From Niallia taxi (GTDB lineage Bacteria; Bacillota; Bacilli; Bacillales; Cytobacillaceae): a DNA stretch of 64,000 bases. Under the pieces are notes generated by a model, which searched no databases, was not told the origin of the DNA, and worked only from the letters and a program-made list of their open reading frames with translations. The translations under genes were made by a program, and so were the position numbers. Positions 35,042 through 44,868 of this stretch are shown here, piece by piece (position 1 is the stretch's first letter; each line of letters begins with the position of its first letter). The DNA lies in the NCBI RefSeq assembly GCF_004005475.1, contig NZ_RZTZ01000019.1, positions 16,420-80,419 on the forward strand, given 5' to 3'.

Positions 35042-35686
35042 TTAAATCGATTTAGTTGCGCCATACCGGAAACCCAATATCGAAATCGGATATAAAAGAA
35101 TCGTGCTTATGATGCAAATTACTGTAAACTCGCCTGTTAATAGTGGCGCAAACACGGACGCAGGAATGATGCGAAAAACGACCATTACCATTAAGAACAG
35201 ATTTGGCGCAAGTGCGATGTAAAAGGTTCTTTTCAGCAGTTTTTTGCCGCCAAGTCCAAACTCCTTGCCAACTTCATACCCAAGCAACAGCCAATAAAAC
35301 AGGTACAGAAAAATCAGAAAAAACGGAATACTCGTTAGAAAAAACCATAGTTGCTTTACTGTAGGGCTTGATAAGGAATGATAAAAAACGGTTAAGATTA
35401 TTCCTGCAGCAAAAAAGAAAAAGTTAACGAAAAAGAAAATCCACTTTGTCCTGGCAGGTGTCACTGTCCGCTCTTCCTCGTACAGTGCCGCCATTTCCGC
35501 TGGTGTGCCAAGCCTTTCTATAACTACATGCATTGCTTCTTTTTCAGTCTTGCACGGACAATTGCATACCTCATCTAACAAATCTATCAGATGCTGTTCA
35601 TATTCAAGCAAGATATCCTCCACTTGATCGTGATTTTTTAAACAAGTGCGGAGGATATCCAGATACTCTTGTTTACTAGAAATCAT
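35042..35686 (-). CDS. HAAS-domain membrane protein, partner of the PadR regulator
   Basis: A 214-residue protein. The N-terminal 75 residues match the HAAS/DUF1700 helical domain ([20 protein letters not shown], then [15 protein letters not shown]). Four membrane segments follow (about 83-103, 113-140, 150-175 and 185-210). HAAS genes are typically paired with PadR regulators and sense or report membrane state. Its start overlaps the PadR stop by four bases, so translation is coupled. Confidence 0.8.
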   Translation of the reverse strand: MISSKQEYLDILRTCLKNHDQVEDILLEYEQHLIDLLDEVCNCPCKTEKEAMHVVIERLGTPAEMAALYEEERTVTPARTKWIFFFVNFFFFAAGIILTVFYHSLSSPTVKQLWFFLTSIPFFLIFLYLFYWLLLGYEVGKEFGLGGKKLLKRTFYIALAPNLFLMVMVVFRIIPASVFAPLLTGEFTVICIISTILLYPISILGFRYGATKSI

Positions 35687-36015
35687 ATTCCTTTTCTCCC
35701 GATCACCTTATCTATCGTTTGGACAAAGCTTTTCCATTCCTTTGTTTTTTGCTCAAGTATCTCAAGACCTGTTGAAGTTATACGATAATATTTACGTGCA
35801 GGGCCTTTTTCAGAATCCTTCCAAAATGATTCCACATATACTTGCTTTTCTAATTTATGTAGTGCTGGATATAATGTGCCTTCCTTTACCTGCAGAGAAT
35901 AGTCACTGCGGCTTTCCATCTCCTTCACCAATTCATAGCCATACATTTCTTTTTCGGCTAATAGCTGCAAAAGAATTAAGGAAGTACTTCCCTTAACAAG
36001 CTCCCGATTAAACAT
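35683..36015 (-). CDS. PadR family transcriptional regulator
   Basis: A 110-residue winged-helix repressor: [20 protein letters not shown], then [20 protein letters not shown] and a short C-terminal dimerisation helix, as in PadR subfamily-2. It lies first in a two-gene operon with the HAAS protein. Its promoter is embedded in a dyad at 36029-36054, consistent with autorepression. Confidence 0.88.
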   Translation of the reverse strand: MFNRELVKGSTSLILLQLLAEKEMYGYELVKEMESRSDYSLQVKEGTLYPALHKLEKQVYVESFWKDSEKGPARKYYRITSTGLEILEQKTKEWKSFVQTIDKVIGRKGI

Positions 36016-36028
36016 GTTTTCACCTACC

Positions 36029-36054
36029 TAGAATTATATAGTACTGATATTCTA
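36029..36054 (-). promoter_or_regulatory. Promoter/operator of the PadR-HAAS operon
   Basis: TAGAAT and ATTCTA flank a 14-base centre containing AGTACT, giving a dyad. The minus strand reads TATATAATTCTA, so a TATAAT -10 box overlaps the left arm. The -35 is poor. PadR repressors usually bind such a dyad to shut off their own operon. Confidence 0.5.
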
Positions 36055-36220
36055 TCTCTTTCCTTGGTAAGTTGCAACGCATTTCATGTTAAAAAGATGT
36101 AAAAAGCAGTGGTGTTAAGAAAGAGTTATATCCTGCTGGAATATTTTTCTGTTTTATTGGCATCATAAACCATGTTCATTTAAAGCGAAGTATTCCATCG
36201 TTTTAGAAAGGGTGTGTAAG

Positions 36221-37084
36221 ATGGGAAAAAAGCATAAAAAGGAAGCCAAAATCCATTTTATTATCCGTTATATTATGCTGATGATTGGCGCAAGTCTCGC
36301 TGCTGTTGCCATTGAATTATTCCTTGTGCCAAATACAATCATAGATGGAGGCATTATTGGCATTTCCTTGATTATTAACTATATGACTGATTTCAGTTTT
36401 GGAATTTTGGTGCTGATTATCAACATCCCTTTTTTGTTTGCAGGCTATAAATACATCGGCAAGAATTTTTGCATCTCCTCCTTGTTTGCGATTATCATGC
36501 TTGCTGTTGTTGAATCCTCCTTACACCATGTTGAACCATTTACAAGGCAGCCTCTTCTTGCGACTGTTTTTGGAGGTTTGCTGCTTGGTGCAGGAGTTGG
36601 ACTTGTTATCCGCAATTCAGGTGCCTTGGATGGAACAGAAATACTTGGCATTCTGTTGTCAAAAAAAATCCCCTTTTCCGTCGGGGAATTCGTTATGTTT
36701 CTAAATGTCTTTGTGTTCACATGGGCAGGATTCGTACTGGAATGGGAACAGGCCATGTTCTCGATTCTCACCTACTATATCGCAAGCAAAGCCATTGATG
36801 CTGTTATGCAAGGCTTTGATGATACAAAAGCAGCCATGGTAATCACAAACGAATACGAAGAGATCGCAGAAGCACTGTCAGACCGTCTTGGCAGAGGTGT
36901 CACAAAATTAAAAGGCAAAGGCGGCTATCTTGATCAGGAAAAAGAAGTGCTTTATGTCGTGTTCACCCGGCTCGAAATTGCCAAGTTCAAAAGCATTGTG
37001 CTGGAAATTGATCCAAATGCTTTTATTACGATTATGGATACACAAGAGGCGCATGGCGGGAAATTTAAGCATGCGATTCATTGA
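36221..37084 (+). CDS. YitT family membrane protein with DUF2179
   Basis: A 287-residue protein with five to six membrane segments of the DUF161 type ([34 protein letters not shown]) and a C-terminal cytoplasmic DUF2179 domain (about residues 205-285, [20 protein letters not shown], ferredoxin-like). The DUF2179 fold resembles ACT/PII-like regulators, so it may sense a ligand. Function unknown. The ATG at 36221 has an AAAGGGTG site; an in-frame GTG at 36212 is less likely. Confidence 0.87.
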   Translation: MGKKHKKEAKIHFIIRYIMLMIGASLAAVAIELFLVPNTIIDGGIIGISLIINYMTDFSFGILVLIINIPFLFAGYKYIGKNFCISSLFAIIMLAVVESSLHHVEPFTRQPLLATVFGGLLLGAGVGLVIRNSGALDGTEILGILLSKKIPFSVGEFVMFLNVFVFTWAGFVLEWEQAMFSILTYYIASKAIDAVMQGFDDTKAAMVITNEYEEIAEALSDRLGRGVTKLKGKGGYLDQEKEVLYVVFTRLEIAKFKSIVLEIDPNAFITIMDTQEAHGGKFKHAIH

Positions 37085-37164
37085 GAGAAGATTTTTGTGA
37101 TTCAACAGTTTAAGTGGATGGCTTAGGCTGTTTTTTCTGACTTAAAAACCTTACATTTAGCCTA

Positions 37165-37202
37165 ATAAAAACCCTAATCGAATCTAATGGCGATTAGGGC
37201 TT
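37165..37202 (-). terminator. Terminator of the AEC transporter gene
   Basis: CCCTAATCG pairs with CGATTAGGG around a 10-base loop. The minus strand continues with TTTTTATT. It lies between convergent genes. Confidence 0.75.
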
Positions 37203-37223
37203 CTAATTAAACATTACAACATC

Positions 37224-38123
37224 TCACACAATAAACAACACAATCGGCAATGTAATGATACTCGCTAATGTACTAAATAGCGTGGCGGTGGAAACAAAGT
37301 CTGGCTCTGTTCCGTATTGCAGGGCATACATTGTCGTGTTGGCGGCAGATGGCATTGCTGCAAGTACGATCATTACTTGTTTCAGCATATCATCGACAGG
37401 CAGTATGAAGGTCATCCCCCATGCGATGAGCGGGGAGATGATAAGTCTTAAGGTTAACGCAATGGATAATGGTTTTACTTGAATTTTTTTGACGGTTATT
37501 TTGGCTAAAGTCATTCCTAATACGAGCATGACTGTTGGTATGGCAGCGTCTCCTACCATCTTGATAGCATCAAGCATCGTGTTGGACAATGGGATATGCA
37601 AAAAGTGAAAGAGCGTCCCTAGCATCGCACCATACATGATCGGAACCTTCAAAACCTTCTTCCATGTTTCGTTTGCTGCTTCACCGTCTGCAGATCCTTT
37701 TGCTGCATAATAGACACCTATTGTTGCCATTATCAGCTGTTGGATGACCATCAGGATGACCGCATAATGAAGGGCGGGCTGTCCGAATGCAAACAAGACA
37801 AGTGGTGTGCCGTAGTTGCCATTATTCATAAAGGCAGATGACAGAATCATTCCGCATGTTTTCTTGACATCATACCCTCTAATGATAGCCACAATATAAA
37901 TAATTCCAATAATGCCGAATACAAGGGCTAATGCATATATTGCCATCATTAAATAGTCCATGTCAAAAGTAGTTTCATAGAAAACACTAAAGGACAATAA
38001 TGGTGTCATCAAGTAAACGGTCATCGTCGTTATCGCCTTCGTATTAATATGAAGAACTTTCTCGCCTACAAATCCGACAGCAAATATAAAGAATATCGGT
38101 AATAGTACCGTAACAAACTGCAT
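37224..38123 (-). CDS. AEC (auxin efflux carrier) family transporter
   Basis: A 299-residue membrane protein with about ten hydrophobic segments, two homologous halves, and AEC motifs NNGNYGTPL and AAMPSAANTTMYALQYG. Bacterial AEC proteins export or exchange small organic acids such as malate. Substrate not known. A GGAAGCG site precedes ATG. It is not in an operon. Confidence 0.85.
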   Translation of the reverse strand: MQFVTVLLPIFFIFAVGFVGEKVLHINTKAITTMTVYLMTPLLSFSVFYETTFDMDYLMMAIYALALVFGIIGIIYIVAIIRGYDVKKTCGMILSSAFMNNGNYGTPLVLFAFGQPALHYAVILMVIQQLIMATIGVYYAAKGSADGEAANETWKKVLKVPIMYGAMLGTLFHFLHIPLSNTMLDAIKMVGDAAIPTVMLVLGMTLAKITVKKIQVKPLSIALTLRLIISPLIAWGMTFILPVDDMLKQVMIVLAAMPSAANTTMYALQYGTEPDFVSTATLFSTLASIITLPIVLFIV

Positions 38124-38174
38124 TTGTTTTCGCTTCCTATCTATTAAATTACAATCTTATCAAAACGCTGCAGC

Positions 38175-39422
38175 TTACTTTCTGATTTGTCCATTTCCAT
38201 AAATATAGTATTTGGACGATGTCAGAGCATTTAACCCCATTGGTCCTCGTGCATGCAGCTTTTGGGTGCTTATGCCGATTTCAGCACCATAGCCGAACTC
38301 AAAGCCGTCAGTAAAACGGGTGCTCGCATTATGGTAAACAGCGGCAGCATCGACACTCAATAAAAATGCTTCTGCATTTTCTGTTACCTCTGTCAGAATT
38401 GCTTCTGAGTGCCTTGTGCCATACTTATTTATATGTGTAATTGCTTCGTTTATATCTTCTACGACTTTAACACTAATCTTTAAGGCGGAGTATTCTGTGT
38501 ACCAATCCTCTTCTGTTGCAGCATGAGAGGAAGCAAAATCAGTTGTGACTGTTTCGTCTCCGTATATTTCTACTCCTTGCGCCGTTAATGCCTGCAGTAG
38601 CTCCTGCCCAAATTTCTCATACCAATTTTTATGAATTAAGATTGTTTCCAGTGCATTGCAGACAGATGGGCGCTGTGTTTTACCATTAAGACTTATATTA
38701 AGTGCCATTTCTTTATCAGCACTTTCATCTATAAATAGGTGGCAGTTGCCAGCACCTGTCTCAATTACTGGTACAGAAGCTTCTTTCACAACGGTATCAA
38801 TCAAGTTTTTGCCGCCTCTTGGAATAAGAACATCCAAATACTCTGTTAAGTGAAACAGCTCTTTTGCCGTTTCTCTGCTTGTATCCTCAATCAGCTGAAC
38901 GGCATCAACAGGGAGAGCTGATTTTTTTAATGCTTCATGAATGGAACGCACAAGAGCCATATTGGAGCTTGCTGCAGATGAGCTTCCTCTAAGAATAATA
39001 GCATTGCCTGTCTTAATGGATAATGTCGCCGCATCGATTGTCACATTTGGCCGTGCCTCATAAATCATGCCCATCACGCCGATTGGCACGGTCTTTTTTA
39101 AGATAAGCAGGCCATTGTCTTTTTTGATTTCTTCTAATGTGGCACCAATTGGGTCTTGAAGTTCAATCAGCTGTCTTATTGCCATTGCCATGTCTGCGAT
39201 TCTTTTTTCATTAAGCATGATTCTGTCTAATACAGAAGCTGATAAGCCCGCCTTTTCTCCATTAACTAAGTCTAGTTTATTTTGTTCAATAATAGCGGCT
39301 TGATCTGAAAGTAGCTGGTCTGCGATGAGTGCTAATGCGTTATTTTTATCCTTTGTCGTCAATTTCCATAATTGTCTGCTTGCGTCTTGTGCCAATTTAC
39401 CTTTTGCTTGAACCTCTCCCAC
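38175..39422 (-). CDS. proA: Gamma-glutamyl phosphate reductase (glutamate-5-semialdehyde dehydrogenase)
   Basis: A 415-residue enzyme of the second step of proline synthesis, reducing glutamyl-5-phosphate with NADPH. Marks are [35 protein letters not shown], and the catalytic cysteine region [17 protein letters not shown]. The start is a GTG after GGGGG. It lies 14 bases after proB, in a proBA operon behind a T-box. Confidence 0.95.
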   Translation of the reverse strand: MGEVQAKGKLAQDASRQLWKLTTKDKNNALALIADQLLSDQAAIIEQNKLDLVNGEKAGLSASVLDRIMLNEKRIADMAMAIRQLIELQDPIGATLEEIKKDNGLLILKKTVPIGVMGMIYEARPNVTIDAATLSIKTGNAIILRGSSSAASSNMALVRSIHEALKKSALPVDAVQLIEDTSRETAKELFHLTEYLDVLIPRGGKNLIDTVVKEASVPVIETGAGNCHLFIDESADKEMALNISLNGKTQRPSVCNALETILIHKNWYEKFGQELLQALTAQGVEIYGDETVTTDFASSHAATEEDWYTEYSALKISVKVVEDINEAITHINKYGTRHSEAILTEVTENAEAFLLSVDAAAVYHNASTRFTDGFEFGYGAEIGISTQKLHARGPMGLNALTSSKYYIYGNGQIRK

Positions 39423-39436
39423 CTGTAGAACCCCCT

Positions 39437-40528
39437 TTATATTTTCACCCAGCTATTGCGATGAATCACTTCCTGCAGCTGTTCACCTGCTTGCTTTCTT
39501 CCTTTCACTCCGAGAAGTTCATTAAGGTCATTGGACCCATATTGAACCTCGCCTTTCCCTATAAGGCCTGATGTCCCAAAAACCTCGACAACATTTCCTT
39601 TTTCGAAAATTCCTTCAATTTTATAAATACCAGCTGGAAGCAGGCTGCTGCCTTTTTGCAGCAAGGCATTTTCTGCCCCTTCATCGACAAACACTTTTCC
39701 TTCAACCGTTGAATGCAGCGCAATCCACTGTCTATTGTTTGTTATCGCACTTAACCCTTCTGAACCGATATAAGTACCGTCCCCTTTTCCTTCTAAAATG
39801 GAAAGGAGCTTATCTGCGCCGCTGCCGTTGCCGATAAATACTGGTACACCAAGGCTTAACGCGGTTTCTGCAGCAATCAGCTTCGACTTCATACCGCCTG
39901 TTCCTACCTTCGAGCCGCTCCCTTTCGCACCTTCAAGAAATTCAGCTGTTACTTTTTCAATAAAATCATAGCGCTTCGCATCTGGATTTTCCTTTGGATT
40001 GCTGTCATATAACCCATTAATGTCTGTAAGGATAATTAATTGTTCTGCGTGAATAAGACCGCTAACTAATGCAGACAGCATATCATTGTCACCAAATGTC
40101 AGCTCTTCGACTGACACTGTGTCATTTTCATTGATAATTGGGAGAATTCCTCGTTCCAAAAGCTCAGATAATGTGGAATAAGCGTTCCGATAGCGTTCCT
40201 TTTTACTGAAGTCATTTCTTGTTAGCAATATTTGAGCTGGTACTATGCCGTATTCTCGAAAACGCTCTGTATAGCTTTGAATAAGGAGCCCCTGCCCAAC
40301 TGCTGCTGCTGCCTGTTTGCCTTTTAATGTGACAGGACGGGACGGGTAGCCAAGCTGCTTGAAGCCAGCTGCAACAGCACCAGAAGAAACGAGCACAACT
40401 TCTTTCCCCTTTTCCTTTAAGGCTGCAATGCTTGCTATATGATCCTTTAATTTATCCTGATCGATTTCCCCTTTTGAATTTGTCAGGGAGCTACTGCCGA
40501 TTTTTATTACGATTCTTTTTCTGTCCAC
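39437..40528 (-). CDS. proB: Glutamate 5-kinase
   Basis: A 363-residue kinase of the first step of proline synthesis. The amino acid kinase domain has [28 protein letters not shown] and [17 protein letters not shown]; the C-terminal 90 residues are a PUA domain. Proline feedback usually acts on this enzyme. The GTG at 40528 with GGAGGG is the best start; the frame extends 15 codons upstream without a ribosome site. Expression is controlled by the proline T-box upstream. Confidence 0.95.
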   Translation of the reverse strand: MDRKRIVIKIGSSSLTNSKGEIDQDKLKDHIASIAALKEKGKEVVLVSSGAVAAGFKQLGYPSRPVTLKGKQAAAAVGQGLLIQSYTERFREYGIVPAQILLTRNDFSKKERYRNAYSTLSELLERGILPIINENDTVSVEELTFGDNDMLSALVSGLIHAEQLIILTDINGLYDSNPKENPDAKRYDFIEKVTAEFLEGAKGSGSKVGTGGMKSKLIAAETALSLGVPVFIGNGSGADKLLSILEGKGDGTYIGSEGLSAITNNRQWIALHSTVEGKVFVDEGAENALLQKGSSLLPAGIYKIEGIFEKGNVVEVFGTSGLIGKGEVQYGSNDLNELLGVKGRKQAGEQLQEVIHRNSWVKI

Positions 40529-40592
40529 ATCGATTCCCTCCAACCTATCACAATTCCAACTAATCTTTATCACCTTATACCTAAGACAAATA

Positions 40593-40845
40593 AAAAAAAG
40601 CTCCTTTCATCCTGTAAAAAGGACGAAAAGAGCTTTCCGTGGTACCACCTTAATTGGATAAGAGCTATTAGACTCAATTATCCCACTTTGTCTGATAACG
40701 CCAGATAAAACGCCTATTTTTATAGGACTCGAAAGGCAGGTTCTGCGGCATGTCGTCATGGAGCCTTTCAGCTTATAAGCTCCACTCTCTTTTACGGATG
40801 GTTATCGCATACTAGTTCTTTCTCTTCGTTCGGTTCTTCTTTTTT
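40593..40845 (-). ncRNA. Proline T-box leader controlling proBA
   Basis: On the minus strand, the T-box core AAGGTGGTACCACGG (plus 40637-40650) is followed by a strong terminator: AGCTC-TTTCGTCCT against AGGATGAAAGGAGCT with a T8 tail. Stem I shows AGAGAG and a GAA-CCT-G specifier loop; the CCU codon (plus 40738-40740) reads proline. Uncharged tRNA-Pro should stabilise the antiterminator and allow proBA transcription, as in B. subtilis. Confidence 0.9.
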
Positions 40846-40850
40846 TATTT

Positions 40851-40878
40851 ATTATAGCAGTTATTTTTTTTGTTTCAA
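40851..40878 (-). promoter_or_regulatory. Sigma-A promoter of the proBA T-box transcript
   Basis: Minus-strand TTGAAA (40873-40878), 16-base spacer and TATAAT (40851-40856). It lies immediately after the stop codon of the HAD gene. Confidence 0.75.
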
Positions 40879-40880
40879 TA

Positions 40881-41654
40881 CTATTTTTTCAAGGCTGGCT
40901 CTTTCGCCTTTTTCAAAGCCCAAGTACGGATTGCGTATGCCACACCATTTTCGTCATTCGTTTTTGTCGTCACATCAGCTGTTTCCTTGACGATATCCTG
41001 TGCATTGCCCATTGCAACACCTATACCGGCTTCTTTAATCATGCTGATATCATTCAAGCTGTCTCCGCAAGCCATCACTTCATCCATCGTTACGCCAAGT
41101 CGCTCGCAAACGGTTTTTAAGCCACGCGCTTTATTGATACCAAATGCATTTACTTCAATATTAACAAGAGAGGAATTGCTTATTTCAAAAACGCCTCTTT
41201 CCTGAAGCTCCTTTAAAACATTATTGCGGATTGTGTCATCTTCAATTTGATAACCAAATTTCAACCACTCCAGTTTATCAAGGTCCTCAGGCATTTCATC
41301 CTTCCATGTTTTACCACAGCTAATTGCCCATGTTTTTGCTCCATGCTTTTGCGCAAGCTCCCAAAGCCAGCGCATTTGCTCGACATCAACCAAATTCCGT
41401 TCAATAAGATTCCCTTGCCAATCCCAAATTTCACTGCCGTTAACTGTAACAAGGAAAGTTTTTAAAAATAAACTTTCTGCATGATCCTTACATGTTGCAA
41501 TAGATCTACCAGTACTTAGCACAACATGTATGCCTTCATCTTGAGCCTCTTTAATCGCTTTGCGGTTTTCTTCAGGAATTTCTCCAGCTCCGTTTAATAA
41601 TGTGCCGTCCATATCGAGGGCAATCAGCTTAATTTCTCGTGCTTTGTTGGTCAT
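40881..41654 (-). CDS. Cof-type HAD-IIB sugar-phosphatase (YidA-like)
   Basis: A 257-residue HAD phosphatase with ALDMDGTLL (motif I), STGRS (motif II), the C2B cap, and ACGDSLNDISMI (motif IV). It likely acts on sugar phosphates. It has a GGAGGACC site. There is no terminator between its stop and the T-box promoter, so some readthrough into proBA is possible. Confidence 0.87.
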   Translation of the reverse strand: MTNKAREIKLIALDMDGTLLNGAGEIPEENRKAIKEAQDEGIHVVLSTGRSIATCKDHAESLFLKTFLVTVNGSEIWDWQGNLIERNLVDVEQMRWLWELAQKHGAKTWAISCGKTWKDEMPEDLDKLEWLKFGYQIEDDTIRNNVLKELQERGVFEISNSSLVNIEVNAFGINKARGLKTVCERLGVTMDEVMACGDSLNDISMIKEAGIGVAMGNAQDIVKETADVTTKTNDENGVAYAIRTWALKKAKEPALKK

Positions 41655-41814
41655 TTTTGTTGGTCCTCCAAATTTAGATTCTTAGATAGCCAAAATCATG
41701 ACTGTCATTTCTTTTTTTACATTCTTCGTATACTTATTCCCTATATAAGTATACATTTACCTGCAGCTTAAGTAAAAAACCCAGCATAATTAACAAAACC
41801 TTAATAAATGCTCA

Positions 41815-42783
41815 TTAGGCAGTTTGTGCTAATTTTAGTTTTTTTATATTTCTGGAAAATATACTATGAAGCACCATTCCCAAAATAACGATGGCTATTC
41901 CGACAAGAGACATCGCACTTGGCAGCCCAACAGATAAAAACACCATTTCACCAATTAAAGCAAACAGTACTTCAAAGGACTGTGTCGCTTCAACGGCCCC
42001 AAGTGTCTGCATATTATCCTTGGCAGCGTCTGTTGCCGCAAAAAAGAGGATTGTCGCAATAACTCCAGAAAACAGGGCTACAATACCTGATTGATAAACT
42101 TGTGAACTTGACGGAGGTCCTGCTGTAAGGAAGCCATATATGGACAAAATAATCCAAAAAGGCAGACTTGCAATTGTCATGCCAAGTACCCGCTGGAAAA
42201 CATCAAATCGTCCATTTGCAATCTCCATCATTTTGCGATTACCTAAAGGATAAGCGAATGAGGCTACTAGAATCGGAAGAAGGCAAAGCATTGCCGTGCC
42301 AAATGACAGCTTCATTGCAAATTCTAGCTGCATGAAAGCAATGCCGAAAATTATTAACAAAGAAAAGCTTAAGCTTTTAAAAGGAATTTTCTTTCGCACC
42401 ATGATTGCTTCTCCGCCTTTTGTGTTTATCTTCTCCATAAACAGCGGTGCTAGTAACGTTCCTGAAATAATTGTCAGCTGCCACGTTCCCGCAACGAGCC
42501 AGCCAGGTCCATAGGCTGAAGCAAAACAAATAAAGGAATAAAAAACACCAAATCCAACAGAGCTCCATAATACCCATTTACCTGTATTTTTTCGTAGCTC
42601 TACTAAAATAGGCTTTAAATTACCCCTTACAAGAACGAGTATAAGTAAAAATGGGACCATAAAAAAATACCGCAGTGACGCACTCCATACCCAGCTCCCA
42701 CCATTCATCTCCATTGCTTTATTTAACACAAAAGTAAAGGCGAAAAAAAAGGCTGAGGCAATTCCCAACAAAATCGGACGCAT
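41815..42783 (-). CDS. EmrE-like multidrug resistance efflux transporter (PF13536 type)
   Basis: A 322-residue membrane protein with ten hydrophobic segments, in the DMT superfamily. It begins MRPILLGIASAFFFAFTFVL and has ALIGEMVFLSVGLPSAMSLV near the end. Members are annotated as multidrug efflux, usually without proven substrate. Its promoter contains a 9-bp palindrome, so an unlinked or neighbouring regulator is probable. It has an ideal GGAGG site. Confidence 0.78.
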   Translation of the reverse strand: MRPILLGIASAFFFAFTFVLNKAMEMNGGSWVWSASLRYFFMVPFLLILVLVRGNLKPILVELRKNTGKWVLWSSVGFGVFYSFICFASAYGPGWLVAGTWQLTIISGTLLAPLFMEKINTKGGEAIMVRKKIPFKSLSFSLLIIFGIAFMQLEFAMKLSFGTAMLCLLPILVASFAYPLGNRKMMEIANGRFDVFQRVLGMTIASLPFWIILSIYGFLTAGPPSSSQVYQSGIVALFSGVIATILFFAATDAAKDNMQTLGAVEATQSFEVLFALIGEMVFLSVGLPSAMSLVGIAIVILGMVLHSIFSRNIKKLKLAQTA

Positions 42784-42820
42784 ATAATCAAACCTCCATA
42801 CCAGTCGAATTTTAACTTAT

Positions 42821-42843
42821 AACCAATATATCGCATATTGGTT
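42821..42843 (-). promoter_or_regulatory. Palindrome AACCAATAT-N5-ATATTGGTT in the EmrE-like promoter
   Basis: A perfect 9-bp inverted repeat. On the minus strand it lies between a TTGATA -35 and overlaps a TATATT -10 (18-base spacing), an ideal place for a repressor. The regulator is not identified. Confidence 0.5.
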
Positions 42844-42872
42844 AATAATATCAATCGATATTTTTCATAAAA

Positions 42873-42900
42873 AAAAGATGCCCAAATTTAGGCATCTTTT
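42873..42900 (-). terminator. Terminator of the ABC exporter gene
   Basis: AAAAGATGCC pairs with GGCATCTTTT with an 8-base loop; the minus strand runs on into a T8 tract. Confidence 0.85.
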
Positions 42901-42903
42901 GAA

Positions 42904-44616
42904 TTAACGTTGATATTGAACACGATGGAGATTGGCAAAGATACCGCCTTTTTCAATCAATTCATCATGTCCTCCTTCTTCTTCAATCCCGTTCTCTGTT
43001 ACGACTACAATACGATCAGCATTACGGATTGTTGCCAATCTGTGGGCAATAACAAGCGTCGTACGATTTTTCGCAAGTTCATTTAAGGATGCTTGAATGA
43101 TTTGCTCTGTTTCTGTGTCTAATGCAGAAGTTGCCTCATCCAATATTAAAATCGGAGGATTTTTCAAAAACATTCTCGCAATAGCAAGTCTTTGCTTCTG
43201 TCCGCCGGAAAGCTTCAAGCCCCGCTCCCCGATTTGTGTTTCATAACCATCTGGAAGCTTGCGGATTAAGTCCTCCAAATGAGCTCTCCTAACAGCTGTA
43301 TGAATTTCTTCATCTGTTGCATCCAATTTTCCGTAGGCGATATTCTCCTTCAGTGTACCTGTGAACAAGAAAACATCCTGCTGGACAATCCCGATTTGTG
43401 AACGCAAGGAATGCTTCGTCATGTCGCGAATATCCATACCGTCGATTTTAATGGCACCGCTGTTTATATCATAAAATCTCGGAACAAGTGAACAAATCGT
43501 TGTTTTTCCTGCACCAGAAGGACCAACAAATGCAACTGTTTCGCCTGCTTTAATGTTCAGGCTAATTTGATCCAATACAGTGCGGTTATCATAACCAAAT
43601 GTTACATCATTAAATTGAATGTCACCGCGCAATGCAGGCATTTCAACTGCATCTGGGCGATCTTGAATTTCAGGTTCCGAATCAAGCAAATCTAAGAAAC
43701 GTCTGAAACCAGCCATACCTTTTGGATAAAGCTCAAGCAATGTACTGATTTTATCAATTGGCTTTTGCAAAATATTGACGTAAAGGATGAATGCTACAAG
43801 CTCACCGTTTGTAAGCTCGCCATTAAATGTCAGCCATGCACCATATACTAATACTACTAACGTGAAAAAGCGCATTAACATGTAAACAGAGGATGATGTT
43901 AAGGACATCACTTTATATGCGACGATTTTTGCTTTTCTGAAGCGTTTATTATTAACAGAGAAACGCTCCATTTCGAATTCCTCGTTAGTAAAGGATTGGA
44001 CAACGCGAACACCTGACACACTGTCTTCTACACGGGCGTTAACATCTGCAATATCACCGTACATATGCTTCCAAGCTTTATTCATGCTCTTATTACAGTA
44101 TGTAATTAGCCAAACTAGAACTGGCACGATAAATATTACGATTAATGCAAGCTTGACATTGATTGTCAGCATAATCCAGAACGCTCCGACGAATGTCATA
44201 ATCGCAATAAACAAATCCTCTGGACCATGATGGGCAAGCTCACCGATATCAAATAAATCATTCGTAATTCTGCTCATGACATGACCTGTTTTCGTGTTGT
44301 CAAAGAATTTAAAGCTTTGTCTTTGAACATGGTTGAAAAGCTGTGCTCTCATATCTGTTTCTATATTTATACCGAGCTTATGTCCCCAATAGTTTACAAT
44401 GTATTGTAAATAAGTGCTTACTAAGTATAATGCCAATAAGCCGCAGCTCACAGAAACAATGGTACTCCAATTTCCTTCAGGAAGGAGTTTGTCAATGAAC
44501 CAAGTTACAGCCATCGGGAAGGCAAGCTCCAGAATCGCCACAATGACAGCACTTGAAAAATCAAGAATGAATAGCTTTTTATGCGGTAAATAATAAGTGA
44601 AAAAACGCTTTATCAT
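42904..44616 (-). CDS. ABC exporter, fused permease and ATPase (YgaD/Sav1866-like), Fur box at promoter
   Basis: A 570-residue half-transporter acting as a homodimer. Six membrane helices occupy residues 1-300. The nucleotide-binding domain has Walker A GPSGAGKTT, the signature LSGGQKQRLAIA and Walker B PILILDEATSALD. The size and N-terminus fit the YgaD/MsbA-like group. Its promoter overlaps a Fur box, which would place it in the iron regulon: export of a siderophore, heme or another compound is possible, but no substrate is shown. AAAGGAG site. Confidence 0.88.
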   Translation of the reverse strand: MIKRFFTYYLPHKKLFILDFSSAVIVAILELAFPMAVTWFIDKLLPEGNWSTIVSVSCGLLALYLVSTYLQYIVNYWGHKLGINIETDMRAQLFNHVQRQSFKFFDNTKTGHVMSRITNDLFDIGELAHHGPEDLFIAIMTFVGAFWIMLTINVKLALIVIFIVPVLVWLITYCNKSMNKAWKHMYGDIADVNARVEDSVSGVRVVQSFTNEEFEMERFSVNNKRFRKAKIVAYKVMSLTSSSVYMLMRFFTLVVLVYGAWLTFNGELTNGELVAFILYVNILQKPIDKISTLLELYPKGMAGFRRFLDLLDSEPEIQDRPDAVEMPALRGDIQFNDVTFGYDNRTVLDQISLNIKAGETVAFVGPSGAGKTTICSLVPRFYDINSGAIKIDGMDIRDMTKHSLRSQIGIVQQDVFLFTGTLKENIAYGKLDATDEEIHTAVRRAHLEDLIRKLPDGYETQIGERGLKLSGGQKQRLAIARMFLKNPPILILDEATSALDTETEQIIQASLNELAKNRTTLVIAHRLATIRNADRIVVVTENGIEEEGGHDELIEKGGIFANLHRVQYQR

Positions 44617-44648
44617 TATATGCTCCTTTATTTTTTTGTCAGTTCAAA

Positions 44649-44692
44649 TGAGAATCATTATTAATTATAGAGGCTTCTCCTTGTTTATACAA
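44649..44692 (-). promoter_or_regulatory. Promoter of the ABC exporter with Fur box
   Basis: Minus-strand TTGTAT (44687-44692), 17 bases, TATAAT (44664-44669). Directly downstream is TGAGAATCATTATTA (44649-44663, plus reading), matching the Fur consensus TGATAATNATTATCA at 12 of 14 positions. Fur-dependent repression is predicted. Confidence 0.7.
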
Positions 44693-44868
44693 GAAAATTA
44701 TTTTCGTTTTCGAAATAGTAACATAAATTTTTGGATTTACAGGCTGTGCCATCTGTTTGAAAATAGTAAATTTTCAGTATTTTTAGAATAGTTGAAGGGT
44801 TATTTACTATTAATAGCGAACTAAAACATATACTCATAGGGGTGTTGATATATGGAATAAAGGAGAGT

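Noticed and set aside
44842..44868. Longer N-terminus of the LysR regulator from GTG 44842
   Set aside because: No ribosome site, and it adds residues before the conserved HTH start.
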